Origin: Flavihumibacter rivuli | Lineage (GTDB): Bacteria > Bacteroidota > Bacteroidia > Chitinophagales > Chitinophagaceae | Reading direction: 5' to 3' | Length of the DNA: 64,000 bases | Assembly (NCBI RefSeq): GCF_018595685.2 | Contig: NZ_CP092334.1 | Coordinates: 2,880,001-2,944,000, forward strand | Shown here: positions 63,855 through 64,000 of the stretch, piece after piece | Layout of the letters: each line of letters begins with the position of its first letter | Numbering within the stretch: position 1 is the first letter of the stretch | Translations under genes and position numbers: made by a program | The notes under the pieces: model-generated | Told to the model about the DNA's origin: nothing | The model's input: the letters and a program-made list of their open reading frames with translations, nothing else | The model's database searches: none

Positions 63855-64000
63855 ATGGACAAAAGCATCATCAGGGGACTGGCCCTATCGGGTGGAGGGT
63901 ATCGGGCAGCCGCCTATCATTTAGGAACCCTGCGAAAACTGCAGGAAATGGGTAAGCTGCAAGGCATAGAAAAAATGTCAACCATTTCCGGAGGTAGCAT
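63855..64000 (+). CDS. Patatin-like phospholipase (3' end outside the window)
   Basis: The visible 48 residues contain the patatin oxyanion loop LALSGGGYRAAAYHLGTLRKL and the beginning of the serine motif (STISGGS). Patatin-like enzymes hydrolyse membrane lipids, and several are effectors of anti-phage systems. The gene runs off the window, so the catalytic aspartate and full length cannot be checked. Confidence 0.85.
   Translation, partial: MDKSIIRGLALSGGGYRAAAYHLGTLRKLQEMGKLQGIEKMSTISGGS

Overview
The window looks like a chromosome segment of a Bacteroidota bacterium, most likely a Chitinophagaceae-type member of the Chitinophagales. The support is a SusC/SusD pair driven by an ECF sigma/FecR switch, an OmpA protein with calcium-binding TSP3-like repeats, very large RHS/YD-repeat surface proteins, LytTR and AraC regulators, and TAnnTTTG-like promoter boxes. 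No tRNA, rRNA or CRISPR array was seen. Identities come from reading motifs; no database search was run.

Layout. (1) 1-3.1 kb: ordinary genes, namely an OmpA-like protein cut by the window start, a Sua5/YrdC-family protein and korB. (2) 3.4-8.3 kb: an AT-rich accessory island with a HEPN-motif protein, a GIY-YIG nuclease, and an SRA-HNH modification-dependent nuclease overlapping a NudG-like Nudix hydrolase. Three related attC-like inverted repeats separate the units, and the island ends in a broken gene start and a decayed IS3 transposase. (3) 8.4-34.7 kb: a minus-strand cluster of about 26 kb. It holds three fibre paralogues, a predicted outer-membrane protein, two small exported proteins, a 2310-aa SpvB-like scaffold, a 256-aa exported protein, and a 3317-aa RHS protein with a swapped C-terminal toxin module followed by a candidate immunity gene. 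(4) 34.9-38.1 kb: an array of REP-like palindromes, a DUF6266-like/DUF5675/membrane-peptide operon, an 11-bp tandem repeat, a LytTR regulator and a second DUF6266-like gene. (5) 38.1-48.3 kb: MauE/DoxX-like protein, DUF6520 peptide, TlpA-like thioredoxin, SusD, SusC, FecR and ECF sigma, then an XRE and an AraC regulator. (6) 48.8-64 kb: a second accessory or defence island with an unknown cytosolic/four-TM gene pair, a type I restriction-modification locus whose hsdM is split by an IS21-family element, a small gene plus a predicted papain-like protease, a SIR2-family protein, an unknown protein and the start of a patatin-like phospholipase.

How they fit together. The two AT-rich islands carry mostly predicted defence genes. 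The RHS cluster has the plan of a polymorphic-toxin or Tc-like surface system. The 38-47 kb block is a sigma/anti-sigma-controlled TonB uptake locus with linked redox proteins. The most novel-looking items are the cassette-like repeats around defence genes, the SRA-HNH + NudG pair, the SpvB-like/RHS cluster, the unknown two-gene pair at 48.8-50.4 kb, and the small-gene/papain-like-protease pair at 59.8-61.6 kb.
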